Of a stretch of 20,196 bases of DNA, positions 1 to 8,341 are shown piece by piece. The notes under the pieces are model-generated. The model searched no databases and was not told where the DNA came from. It saw only the letters and a program-made list of their open reading frames with translations. How positions within the stretch are numbered: the stretch's first letter is position 1; each line of letters begins with the position of its first letter. The stretch comes from Priapulus caudatus (taxonomy: Eukaryota; Priapulida; Priapulimorpha; Priapulimorphida; Priapulidae): contig NW_014577105.1 of assembly GCF_000485595.1 (NCBI RefSeq), positions 146,267 through 166,462 of the forward strand, read 5' to 3'. Position numbers and translations under genes: made by a program.

Positions 1-59
1 CAGGTACCTGCTCACCAAGTTCACGGCAGATTGACCAGTGCAGATAGCTGGCAACCGTG

Positions 60-1030
60 TTATGGCGGTTTGGGTACCAGGTACTCGGTTGGGGCCAACA
101 CTGTGCATCCGGCAATGATGTGGCTGATGGTCTCCTCTGCCTTGCTGCACATTCTGCACTTGCTGTTGACCTGTTGCTTGAGGATGTTGCGTTGATGGTA
201 TCTGGTGTTGAGTGCTTGGTCTTGGGCTGTAATGATCAGGCTTTCTGTCTCTCCCTTGAGCCCGGAACTACTCAGCCAGGCAACGCTTGCAGTCTTGTCG
301 ACAAATGGCCTGTCGAGGCTCTTGTAGAATCTTCCATGCAAAGGCTTGTTCTTCAATACCTGATTGTCTCTGCTTCCATATTGGCCTTCAGTCTCTGCTT
401 TGTTGAGGATTGGCTGGTGGGCTGAGGAGTCAAGTATTTGGCTTTGATTTCTTTAGCCTCGCGTAAGAGAGCGTGCTTTGATTTTCCAGATTGATGGATT
501 TTGATAAGCTTTGTAAATTTATCTTCCTTAAGCTCAATGTAGTCGCCTAGACCTACAATGGCAGTGTTGTACGCAGACATCAGTTTAATGAGACCACGAC
601 GACCATTTTGCCTCTTGATGTACAGTCGCTCTACATCTGCTTTTGGGTGGTGGAGACCGTGCATGGTTAGTAGCTTTCTTGTCTTGCGATCCATCCTTTC
701 GATATCTGATCGCAACCAGTTGATCACCCAAAGCTGTACACGGGGACTGGGAGTGCCAGGCTATTGATCGCTGTTATCTTGTTTTTTAAGCAGAGCTCAG
801 ACTTGAGAACTAGGCGAACTCGACGATAGTACTTCTTAGCAATGTTCTCCTTCATCTTTGCATGCTGAATACCATCACGTCTACACCAAGATATTTGTAG
901 CTGTCCTCGTGGTTCAGACTTTGTAGGGCTGTCTTATCATCAAGCTCGATATTTCGACTATTTTTACTAGCTTTTAAGATTGCGGTTGCACACTTTTCCA
1001 AGCCGAACAAGCCGGTAAATTTTTTTCGCA
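60..1030 (-). pseudogene. Distal RT domain, thumb and CCHC zinc finger of the LINE, copy 1
   Basis: Three minus-strand frame segments form one broken product. Segment 1037-852 contains FGLEKCATAIL and SYKYLGVD, which match the stretch just after the YxDD box in this RT family. Segment 727-353 contains DRKTRKLLTMHGLHHP and the basic IKRQNGRRGLIKL, typical of the thumb region. Segment 356-60 contains the finger [18 protein letters not shown], with Cys, Cys, His, Cys spaced CX2C-X8-HX4C, used in RNA/DNA binding in restriction-endonuclease LINEs. At least three frameshifts separate the segments. Copy 2 is intact at some of the broken sites and broken at others. The start near 1030 is where N-terminal sequence is joined directly to post-YxDD sequence. 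Family recognition is from memory of conserved motifs, not a search. Confidence 0.75.
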
Positions 1031-2081
1031 TCTTCATGGAAGAGCTTATTCAGATAGTAGTGCTCACTCCGCTTAGTAAACCTTCTCAACCTCTCAGCTT
1101 TGGCCTGTAGTTTTATCTTTATTTCTTGTTCAAGCTCGCATATGGTCTTATTCTCCCTTCGGCTCTTGCATAAGATGCTCCTGGCCTTGTCATGTACTTG
1201 CTTTGTTGAGACACCTTTCTTTATTTCGCTAAGGATGGAAAGGTCCTTGCGATGGTTTTCAATTTTTGTTCTGTTTCTCTTCTTCCATGTTGGTTCCTCT
1301 GTGGGCTTCGTGACTCTCTCTTTTGTCTCTCCAGCAATAACAGCAGCAGTCGCGTACATTAATTCATTGATTTCTGATTTAGCAAGTTTAGATGGTTATC
1401 TTTGATGATGTTGGTAAGGGCCTGATTTGCAGCTTGAATATCGTGCCGTATTGCTTTGTTGAGATTAACCTTTTTCAGGCTTCTGCGTTGATCCAGGGGG
1501 ATTGCCTAAGTTTCAAGCAGCTTTGTAGCGATTCGATCTTCCACATCCACTACTGATTCACCTTCACGGGTATCCGTGTGCTGCGGTGTTTGTTTAGCCT
1601 CGTGCTCTGGGGGTTGTAGGTCTTCAGGTTGTTCAATGGGGATAAGTGTTGGTTGCGATGCATTATTTTGCTTTCGGACAGCTGCCACTATCTGCTCAAG
1701 CTCAGCGTCGGTGAGCTTCTTGTTCTTAATAATTCAGCTCCTGGTATTAGCAAGAGTATTTGAGTTGGTGGTTGGAAAGATGTTTAGATTCCTGCCTCGC
1801 CAGATCATGTATGCACCTTTTACTACCCCGCCATCAGTGTTGTTCTCTTGGGCGAAATAATAGGACCACATCACATCCTTGTATTGATCCTTTGTTTACT
1901 GGTTTCTTGTTTTTCTGTTGGTTATTTCTGTATTGGTTGACTGTGCCTGTGGTGTTGGTGCTGCTTCAGTTAGGCCAATTTGAGATTGGACCTTGGTCTG
2001 GTTGCTATCTGAAGCTTGGCTGTTAAGGTTTGCCGACTCAATAACCGACAATTTTTCGACCTCAGCTTGTTCGTCGATCAC
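1031..2081 (-). pseudogene. N-terminal region of the LINE ORF, copy 1
   Basis: Minus-strand segments 2081-1896, 1688-1506 and 1359-1031 give a low-complexity, Gln/Asn/Thr/Pro-rich N-terminal part (for example SANLNSQASDSNQTK and QPEDLQPPEHEAKQTPQHTD), then a basic, probably helical region (PTWKKRNRTKIENHRKDLS, then QAKAERLRRFTKRSEHYYLN, ending LFHEDAKKIY). The basic segment resembles the linker that precedes the RT core in this LINE family. In a complete element several hundred residues of fingers and palm should follow; here the next residues belong to the region after YxDD. Frameshifts and a stop (near 1506) interrupt the frame. The product is not expected to be functional. Confidence 0.65.
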
Positions 2082-2489
2082 TGATGGACGCGCTCCTTGT
2101 TGACCCGCGCGACGAGCGATGCGGTATGACTTTCGTATTGGCTTATTCGATCATCATGGTATGATATTTACTATTTAACCCATAGTTAGGGCAAACTTTC
2201 CTGGACATCAGAGCACGTCCATACGTCCTTGGGCCATAATGTCGCAGTTATCGGGAGTTTGCTCCTCCAGAGAGTGGTATTTTTTATCAAGACACCATCT
2301 CTAGGGGGTTACCGTTTAAGGCTAAAGAGTTCCTCCTACCCATGAGACAGACTTCAAGGTATCGGGGAGAGCTAACAGGTACTACACCTTGCTCAAGGGT
2401 GACCTGGAGGTAGTTGTGGCAAAGGGTAACCTCATTCTCCCACGTTGAGACTCAACAACCGGATGCAGTTTAAAGTCATACCTAGGACA
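2082..2489 (-). other. 5' region (UTR-like) of LINE copy 1
   Basis: No sustained frame is seen here on either strand. The segment is repeated at 13990-14356 in the same relation to the (ATT)n tract and the ORF, so it belongs to the element. On the minus strand it starts with GTCCTAGG immediately after the (AAT)n tract, suggesting this is the 5' end of the element. A few frames give residual peptide similarity between copies, but no coding claim is made. Confidence 0.55.
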
Positions 2490-2535
2490 TTTATTATTAT
2501 TATTATTATTATTATTCTAATTATTATTATTATAA
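2489..2535. repeat. (ATT)n microsatellite at the LINE 5' boundary
   Basis: Uninterrupted ATT triplets to about 2514, then a CTA interruption and more TTA. The tract directly touches the inferred 5' end of the minus-strand LINE. The equivalent tract in the other copy is at 14357-14402. TAA/ATT repeats are the known target of the Dong retrotransposon, so this may be target sequence, not chance. Confidence 0.85.
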
Positions 2536-2595
2536 TATTTTATATGCTTTACAATGTATGTGGTTGGCGGAAAATATGGTGTTAGTTTGTAAACC

Positions 2596-2631
2596 AACAT
2601 ATGGTTGGACTAATTTGACAAACCGTACACC
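2596..2631 (+). repeat. Left arm of 36-bp inverted repeat
   Basis: The arm starts AACATATGGTTGGACTAATT and ends GTACACC. Its reverse complement occurs without mismatch at 4466-4501. A degraded copy is at 14461-14495. Confidence 0.85.
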
Positions 2632-2866
2632 ATAAACCGTGCCTCCACCCATCGACACTAACACCTATAACGTGCGCGCATACAATCCGAAAATGTAGGC
2701 CGTTTACACTGAAAATTAAATTGGCTATGCCAACAATCGTCCGGGAAGGAGAAATCGAGCGCCCGGCTATTCAATACGTCATGCGTCTGGTCGCGGCAAT
2801 AATTAGCCTGATTGATACGCATCACGAGTCAACATGACGCGCTAGTGAGGACAGTGATAACTACCG

Positions 2867-3422
2867 CGTTCACACGTAGCAAGAAATCCGGTATTTAGCG
2901 TTCACACGAGGCAAAATGCGCGGTCCAAGAAATACAGTATCTAAACAGATCCGGTATTTGATGTAAATACGCGGCTTCCCAGACCCCGAATAATTTGCCG
3001 TGCTTGAGAAATACCGGATCTCTTGGACCGCGCATTTCCTCGTGTGAACGCTAAATACCGGATTTCTGAAGCCGCGTATTTTATAGACTGGTCCGCGCTC
3101 GACAGTTCCAGTGTAACGCGAGTGGAACTGTGGAGCGCGGATCAGTCTACGTATTTTATCGGCAGTTGGTGCGCATTGCATTGTTTATTTCGCATTGTTC
3201 ACTTGATTGTTTAAAGCAGCTCGCAGCTCGCAAATACCGTATTTCTGGAGCCGCGAATCAGCGTGTGAACGCTCGGCCGCGTATTTGTCTCAGATTCGGT
3301 ATTTCGCAAATACCGTATTTCTGGAGCCGCGAATCAGCGTGTGAACGCTCGGCCGCGTATTTGTCTCAGGTTCGGTATTTCGCAAATACCGTATTTCAAA
3401 AATACGAGGTCTCGTGTGAACG
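2867..3422. mobile_element. Foldback (hairpin) element, copy 1
   Basis: The element starts CGTTCACACG (2867-2876) and ends with its exact complement CGTGTGAACG (3413-3422). Inside, a long inverted repeat pairs 2883-2935 with about 3014-3066; both arms carry CCGGTATTTAGCGTTCACACG or its complement plus a CGCGGTCCAAGA core. A second hairpin occupies 3086-3147 (GACTGGTCCGCGCTC pairing with GGAGCGCGGATCAGTC, with slight mismatches). The motif AAATACCG/CGGTATTT recurs throughout. No protein-coding frame is credible. This is the architecture of a foldback MITE. The superfamily is unknown and no convincing target-site duplication was seen. Copy 2 is at 14723-15208. Confidence 0.65.
3228..3400 (+). 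repeat. 76-bp tandem repeat inside the foldback element
   Basis: TCGCAAATACCGTATTTCTG begins at 3228 and again at 3304, and TCGCAAATACCGTATTTC starts a third partial unit at 3380, giving a period of exactly 76 bp. The first two units differ by one base over the segment read (CAGATTCGG versus CAGGTTCGG). The homologous place in the other copy (15090-15180) has a single full unit, so copy number differs between the two. Confidence 0.85.
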
Positions 3423-3605
3423 AGGCTGATGATGCGTGCTAGTTCTTATCATGACACGAAACTGTTGCGCGCTTTTGTTCTCTGATTGATTTGGTTACAT
3501 TTTGTTAGATTAAAAAAGTGGGAAATGTTCGCGTTAGAACCTCAGATGCTTTCTAATAGGTTTCGAGGTTTAACGCTCGTTGTCATCTAATGTCATCTTA
3601 TTGGG

Positions 3606-3637
<32 letters not shown>
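3606..3637. repeat. (TA)n microsatellite
   Basis: About 15 TA dinucleotides, followed by GATGATGATTTAAGTAGC. The orthologous tract in copy 2 (15390-15443) is longer and interrupted. Confidence 0.95.
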
Positions 3638-3641
<4 letters not shown>

Positions 3642-4037
3642 ATGATTTAAGTAGCATATTCTACCAAATTAGTTATTCTTTTGACAATACGACATTGATG
3701 GTAATACGATTAGCGTACAATATATATAGCGGGAATAATTTTACGTCTCGGGCTAATGGGCACAGACAAATTCACATGATATTAGCATGGGCGAATTCTT
3801 ATGATATTAGCTCGTTAATTAGGCTTCGAAGAAGTATGCTAAGAAAAAGCTTGCTTGGTAAAATACAATTTGCTTCGCTGCGTGGAAAAGCGGCCCGTAA
3901 TGGAGGCGACTACTTTCAGATTGCAGCTGCGGTATACTCTGATTAACTGCGGAAGCGGGTAAGTATGCGAGCAATTAGTCGCATTGTACCGCAAGCCGGT
4001 GCATAAATGAACCGTAAGAGGGAATGAACCGTAAATG

Positions 4038-4070
4038 CCCTCTTACGGGCATATTATGCCCGTAAGAGGG
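4038..4070. repeat. 33-bp perfect palindrome
   Basis: The 16-bp arm CCCTCTTACGGGCATA is followed by one T and then its exact complement. A third copy of part of the arm (CCGTAAGAGGGA) lies just upstream near 4012. The palindrome is conserved without change at 15844-15876. Confidence 0.9.
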
Positions 4071-4159
4071 AACAAGGGAAAAAAAGAACGAGAGAGCGGA
4101 GAATAGGAGTGAGAGGTGCAATCGAAAATGAGAGATATGAGAAATTGGAGAGAGACAGA

Positions 4160-4272
<113 letters not shown>

Positions 4273-4465
4273 TCCACACGCCCCTACATATTCATACACC
4301 CATCACACACTTAATTAACCCTTAGCTAATCTGCAGTGACAGTCGCTGAACTGCTCGCTTGCTTAGCAATAAGACTTTCTGTTATCTCAGCTGTTCGCTA
4401 TGATGTTCGCGTCAGGCATGGATAGCAACAAAGCGCTACGAAACGAGACCAGTGCGAACCGTTAC

Positions 4466-4501
4466 GGTGTACGGTTTGTCAAATTAGTCCAACCATATGT
4501 T
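4466..4501 (-). repeat. Right arm of 36-bp inverted repeat
   Basis: Exact reverse complement of 2596-2631, starting GGTGTACGG and ending CATATGTT. The counterpart in block X' (about 9179-9213) carries several single-base differences. Confidence 0.85.
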
Positions 4502-4550
4502 GTTGTTTTTTTATTGTTATTATATTATTATTATTATGATTATTTCCAAA
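4502..4550 (-). repeat. (ATT)n-rich tail downstream of the LINE stop codon
   Basis: On the minus strand the endonuclease frame stops near 4556, and an AAT/ATA-rich tract follows within about 15 nt. The same relation is seen at 9218-9262. This fits the 3' end of a LINE that ends in, or inserted into, TAA repeats. Confidence 0.7.
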
Positions 4551-4555
4551 GTGGA

Positions 4556-4879
4556 TCACGGCATTAGCCGGTGGCTTCTGGGTTGACCGTGTCTCAACCT
4601 GGGACATAGAGATTCAATCCAGAATTTTCGCAGGATGTGTGCTGTTTCCAGTAGTGCGATTTTCTGCACTTCTTGGGCAGTGTGGTGGCCAGGTAGTTCC
4701 TTAAAGTTCTTTTCAAAACCATTCTTTATAGAGCCAAGGGCTCCAACCACCACTGGTACAATGCTCGTCTTAGTATTCCACATCCTCCTAATTTCGATCT
4801 CCAGATCTTTGTACTTGGTGAGTTTGTCTCTTTCCTTCACCATGATGTTAGAATCATCTGGTACGGCTACGTCAATCAA
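4556..4879 (-). pseudogene. C-terminal half of LINE restriction-like endonuclease domain, copy 1
   Basis: The minus-strand frame begins near [13 protein letters not shown] and continues with [20 protein letters not shown] and [15 protein letters not shown], ending after [12 protein letters not shown] at a stop. In the restriction-like endonuclease of R2/R4-type LINEs, the active site has PD, then an acidic residue 12-14 residues later (the D of LLID), then a basic/acidic downstream segment. Only the second half is present here; the PD half is at 11741-11818, next to the other element body. Upstream the frame runs directly into unrelated sequence and the TCCG minisatellite. It is intact over its 107 codons, unlike the copy at 9279-9595. 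It is a fragment of a retroelement, not a host gene. Confidence 0.8.
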
Positions 4880-4938
4880 CAGGCATCGTTTTTAGCTCAG
4901 CTGACGAAGTCAGATGCAGCTTGTAGAATCGCATGATT

Positions 4939-5073
4939 GTCCGTCCGTCCGTGCGTCCATCCGTCCGTCCGTGCGTCCGTCCGTCCGTCCGTGCGTCCGT
5001 CCGTCCGTCCGTGCGTACGTCCGTCCGTCCGTGCGTCCGTCCGTCCGCCCGTCCGTGCGTCCGTCCGTCCGTC
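4939..5073 (+). repeat. TCCG minisatellite with 20-bp higher-order period
   Basis: Tandem CCGT/TCCG tetramers in which GTGCG replaces the regular unit at 4951, 4971, 4991, 5011 and 5031, an exact 20-bp (five-tetramer) higher-order period, with the next at 5055. The repeat yields spurious RTDG/RPSV-rich frames on both strands. Confidence 0.95.
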
Positions 5074-5095
5074 AACAGTTGGGCACAAATCTTAA

Positions 5096-5289
5096 GGGCC
5101 GGACACACCAGGCGATTGCTTCGGGCGATGGCATCGGCCGATGGCATCGCCCGATTCTATCGCGCAGTCGTGGACACACCAGGCGATTTCATCGGGCGAT
5201 GCCATCGCCCGATGGCATCGCGCAGTCGTGGACACACCAGGCGATTTCCTCGGGCGATGGCATCGCCCGATTCTTGCGCGCGCAGTGCG
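5096..5289 (+). mobile_element. Truncated left part of TTAA-flanked inverted-repeat element, copy 1
   Basis: TTAA (5092-5095) is followed by GGGCCGGACACACC and three subterminal units, each containing GGACACACCAGGCGATT (5100, about 5170, about 5230) and palindromic CGATGGCATCGCCCGAT-type runs. The sequence matches 9808-9956 and then breaks off into the AT-rich block at about 5289; no right end follows. The unit is non-coding; the frames rich in HRPMPS or DAIAR are translations of the repeat. Confidence 0.7.
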
Positions 5290-5838
5290 CAATATACAAC
5301 AAATAAAGAAATCGCATATGATAATTTTTCAAAGCGAAGCTGTTGCATGTGCGTTAACGTTTATACAGTAGCGCGGTAAAAATAAATAAACACAGCGAAA
5401 AATATATAAAAATATGAACAGATGCCAATGTGAGGAGAATAACAATTAGGCAGCCATACATATTACAATGCTCGTTAACCAGAGGAGATTTCCTGACTTG
5501 AGTACGTCGTGTTTAATCTATGATCGTTACAAGAGAAGTAGCAGCAAAAACAAGAATTAAAATTGTTTAATAAATGAATTAATTTGTTGTGCGTCTTAAC
5601 AAGAATATCGATATACGACATTAGTCAATGACAAAATAGCAATGATCGAAGCAAGACGTAAAGTCCGGCCACGCGAGATTATGTTCGTCAATCTAACGAC
5701 CCCAGCGCAGCTTACCCAACCTACATGACTAATATTTAATTTATTCATTAATAATCAATATATAAAAAGCTATAATATCTATTCTAGCGCTGCGTGTACC
5801 CCGCATTTTTCTCCCGCAGGCGAGTAACTCAAACGCAC
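5286..5838. repeat. AT-rich duplicated block Y, copy 1
   Basis: Starts at ACAACAAATAAAGAAATCGC and ends at GAGTAACTCAAACGCAC. The same sequence in the same orientation occupies 8342-8886, with many one-base indels. No gene is seen inside it; it has scattered stops in all frames and TATAAAA-like AT runs. It could be the interior of an unrecognised non-autonomous element or duplicated host sequence. The two copies enclose about 2.5 kb of single-copy sequence. Confidence 0.85.
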
Positions 5839-5854
5839 TGCGCCGACACACGAT

Positions 5855-5916
5855 CGACCCACACACGCGCGCGGTGTGTGTGTGTCTGTGTGTGTACTGT
5901 GAGTGTGTCAATACCG
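5855..5916. repeat. CA/CG/GT-rich low-complexity tract
   Basis: CACACACGCGCGCGGTGTGT is self-complementary around its centre and runs into GTGTGTCTGTGTGTGTAC. It lies a little right of the end of block Y, at a position where block Y' instead runs into a long CA/CG repeat. Confidence 0.85.
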
Positions 5917-6016
5917 ACGCGGCAGCATTTTCGTAAATAGGTTTTCGCGCGTTTTATGCTTAGCTCACCATGCAACGACACCTGCTACACCAGCGACACC
6001 TGCCTGCCTGTTTCAG

Positions 6017-6162
6017 GTCGATAGCGACGATGAAGACTTTCGAGAGAGAGGCAACACACGCTCGTCGGGCCGCGCTTCGCGCGGGTCCCGCAAGTCACGT
6101 GGTTCGCGCCGACGTAAATGGAGCCGACGAATCTCGACGCCGAGGATCGACATGATGAGCGC
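6017..6162 (+). CDS. Candidate internal exon of a host gene, Ser/Arg-rich
   Basis: A pyrimidine-rich tract ending TGCCTGCCTGTTTCAG gives a good 3' splice site at 6016. The frame that follows reads VDSDDEDFRERGNTRSSGRA, then a Ser/Gly/Arg/Lys-rich stretch (GSRKSRGSRRRKWSRRI), and ends with GC before GTGAGT, a strong 5' splice site at 6163. The exon is 146 nt. The peptide is acidic at first, then strongly basic, as in nuclear or RNA/chromatin-associated disordered regions. I do not recognise the family. The sequence is single copy in the window and GC-rich relative to flanks. It continues in frame into the candidate exon at 6226. An alternative is chance coding in a GC-rich non-coding stretch. 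Confidence 0.4.
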
Positions 6163-6225
6163 GTGAGTGACGTCACAGCTCCGATGCTGATTCGTCAACG
6201 TTTTTTTTTACTTTCACGCATTTAG

Positions 6226-6333
6226 AGATTCGTGCAGGTTATACAAGGTGAGCAAGGTGCGTCAATCACAGCGACGCAGCATCGCGGGTTGCTTGCACTG
6301 TGCCACCGCTACGTGGCGTGACGATCCACACTG
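6226..6333 (+). CDS. Candidate next exon of the same unknown gene
   Basis: A 63-nt putative intron (6163-6225) starts GTGAGT, contains CTGAT as a possible branch point and a run of T, and ends CATTTAG. The first base after it completes the Ala codon left by the previous exon, then reads DSCRLYK up to 6247. There GTGAGC offers a 5' splice site, giving a 22-nt microexon. Without that splice the frame continues VSKVRQSQRRSIAGC and reaches TGA at about 6333, which would make it a terminal exon. Intron length fits insects. Evidence is splice-signal and frame compatibility only. Confidence 0.25.
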
Positions 6334-6412
6334 AAGCGATGCGCGTTATGATATCCACAGCTCATTTAATTGTCGATACGCTTTTACATAAATAACAAAA
6401 ACAATTTTTTAT

Positions 6413-6462
6413 TCGCAAACAGGAGAAGATTTTGTTGTCGCAAACGAGAGAAGATTTTGACG
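6413..6462 (+). repeat. Two-unit 25-bp tandem duplication
   Basis: TCGCAAAC-AG-GAGAAGATTTTG-TTG is followed directly by TCGCAAAC-GA-GAGAAGATTTTG-ACG: four mismatches in 25 bp. Confidence 0.8.
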
Positions 6463-7898
6463 ACACGCGATTACGTACTATAACAGCTATACAACTAAGG
6501 GTGTCTTTAAGACTGTATAGCACACGCACGCTAAGTGACTAGATCGCGCGCTATTTCGAAAAGGTTGCCCATATTAAATATAGATGGCGCCAAATATGAG
6601 TTTTCTAACTCGCATGGGAAATTCATCCATCGCGCCTACGATCAACGCTAATTGGAGCAAAACACAGACGCTAGCTGGCGCGATTGAATTCAAAATAGGT
6701 TAGCGGCGAGAAATAGCGAGCTGCGCGGCTTTTAATATTCGTAAGTTGCAAATTATTTGAAATATTCAATTTCCGATTATCAGAAAAAAGTCCCAGAGCT
6801 CACGCGAAATTGTGATGGATCGATACTGGGCTAGCGGTTATTGTTGGCCGGCGACGCGTGAAACACTGAAGTCTGCCAGACGACGTTCGCAAAGTGAAAG
6901 TCGATGTAATAAATTAGGAAAACATTCTTGGCGTTTCACTCGGCGGCACAATAACGTACAACTGCGTCTTTTCGCGGCGAAATTCATTACCTGCGCCTGT
7001 AAACGAATGACGGTGATTTTTCATTGCCAACGTTTTTTATGATACGATCGACGGCCGTCGATGTCGTCTGGCGAATCGTCGGCTGACATTCGACGCTGGA
7101 AAATGGAGCGAGCGAATGATAACATGGAGTGTGGTGTCTACGATTCGACGACGTGGTCGATACGATTCGTGTACAATACTCTTGCTAGTAGTCGTGTTGA
7201 ATTCATCCGTGATTTGCTTCACGTTTACCCGCCTATATACGCGGTGATTATTAATTAATCGAGTCCCGTTCGAATGCTATCAGGCAAACATTCTTATCGG
7301 ATGATAACATGCATTTATGAGATCATCGATGCTAGTAATTAGAATTCGTTAATTCGAAACCAAGCTTTGTGCGCCGTCAGCGGTTACACACACGCACGTC
7401 TAGATCGTCCTTTGTCACGAGTTTCTTTGGCCAGCTAATATGAATCGAACTTGCTTTGCATTAATACACATTAGGGAAATTAAAACCAAGCATTTTTTTC
7501 CATTTGATCGTTTCGCGGCTACAATGCCTTGTTTCACGTTATTCAACATAACTGCGCGAAGAAGCGCCATTCTTCCACGGATTAAACTATAACCTCAACA
7601 AGGAGAGCGATATCTACATATACGCCACGAATTTATTGTCATGCTAGTATTGCGACTCACATTTTTTACTGACCCAGAAGAGCTGGACTGCGTGAAGTGA
7701 CTCTTCTGCACGTATATGCATCAAACTGCATGCAGTGCCCCCTTCGTACAACTCAGGATTGAATTGAATTGAGCCAGAGCCAGAGCGCCATCTGTCGTGG
7801 AGTATGCGTATGCATATGACTCATAGAGCGTGACTCGTACCACGTCTACAATGATTTTAGCGCATACGTCTGTTACGATACGATAAACAATATGGTCA
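6463..7898. other. Single-copy non-coding stretch
   Basis: Two short open frames (6812-7042, 76 codons; 7061-7258, 65 codons) have no recognisable motif and no convincing splice context, so they are not called. Motifs of the type ATGGCGCC (near 6583) and GCGCCATCTG (near 7786), frequent in insect DNA, are present. No RNA gene or transposon end was recognised. Confidence 0.5.
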
Positions 7899-7951
7899 GT
7901 ACAATCAAGAGTCCATAATAGAGAATTTTTATTATGGACTCTTGGTACAAT
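7899..7951. mobile_element. Short hairpin flanked by 7-bp direct repeats
   Basis: Perfect 15-bp inverted arms at 7906-7920 (CAAGAGTCCATAATA) and 7930-7944 are separated by 9 nt. The 39-bp palindrome is flanked immediately by GTACAAT at 7899-7905 and at 7945-7951. A palindrome exactly bracketed by a direct repeat looks like a minimal foldback/MITE remnant with a 7-bp target-site duplication. The superfamily is not assigned. Confidence 0.55.
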
Positions 7952-8341
7952 GTTATAAGTATATAGAGTAATAATACCAATATACAGTGGAGAAGAAACT
8001 TAATCGACTCCCTGTTGAAATGTATATTCGTACACAGTCAATGTGTTCTAGTGTCTCGTTGTTACGGGGAGTTAAGGTTGGTGGATAAGAACGTACAGAA
8101 GCCGCGAAGTCGACCGTCCAGCCAATTTGCCAGAATAACAATCGACCACGCCATAAATTAAAGCTCGTGTCGAGGATACGCGACTATTCGTGGCCATGAT
8201 TCACACAATAATTCCCGTAGCGAGAAAGATATAAAAAGGACACGTTCCTGAATCTAAAATAGTTGACTTCCATGACGGCCCTTCCACCCGCAACCCCAGT
8301 AGCATGCACACGCGTCTATAACGACGCCTAATCACGAGTGA
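7952..8341. other. Single-copy non-coding stretch before block Y'
   Basis: No sustained coding frame, RNA gene or repeat was recognised. The stretch ends at about 8341, where sequence homologous to block Y begins abruptly; unlike the other block junctions, no microsatellite lies at this boundary. Confidence 0.5.

Larger units (their letters stand above)
1..2490 (-). mobile_element. Non-LTR retrotransposon (R4/Dong-like), copy 1, internally deleted, 3' end outside window
   Basis: Read on the minus strand, the block runs from an (ATT)n boundary near 2490 through a 5' region (2489-2082), an N-terminal region (about 2081-1031), the distal RT region with thumb (about 1030-353) and a CCHC finger (about 356-60), then leaves the window. 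The CCHC spacing (CX2CX8HX4C), followed in the second copy by a PD...D endonuclease motif, is the arrangement known for site-specific LINEs with a restriction-like endonuclease (R2, R4/Dong, CRE, NeSL). R4/Dong is preferred because Dong of Bombyx inserts into TAA repeats and this element abuts TAA/ATT tracts. Clade assignment is inference. The catalytic RT core is absent and the frame is broken repeatedly, so the copy is dead. It is about 97-98% alike by eye to 11878-14356, differing mostly by single-base indels. Confidence 0.8.

Noticed and set aside
4939-5073. CRISPR-like regular repeats
   Set aside because: A pure tetramer minisatellite with no unique spacers, in eukaryotic-looking DNA.
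4872-5379. Open frames of repeated RTDG, RPSV or DAIARCHRP
   Set aside because: Translations of the TCCG minisatellite and CGATGGCATCG palindromes; every frame and strand is open for the same reason. Also applies at 9591-10031 and 10258-10674.
6812-7258. Two adjacent short open frames (76 and 65 codons)
   Set aside because: No recognisable motif, no splice-compatible connection and lengths expected by chance.
7672-7711. Inverted repeat CCAGAAGAG ... CTCTTCTG
   Set aside because: Eight-base arms with a long loop are expected by chance in 20 kb.
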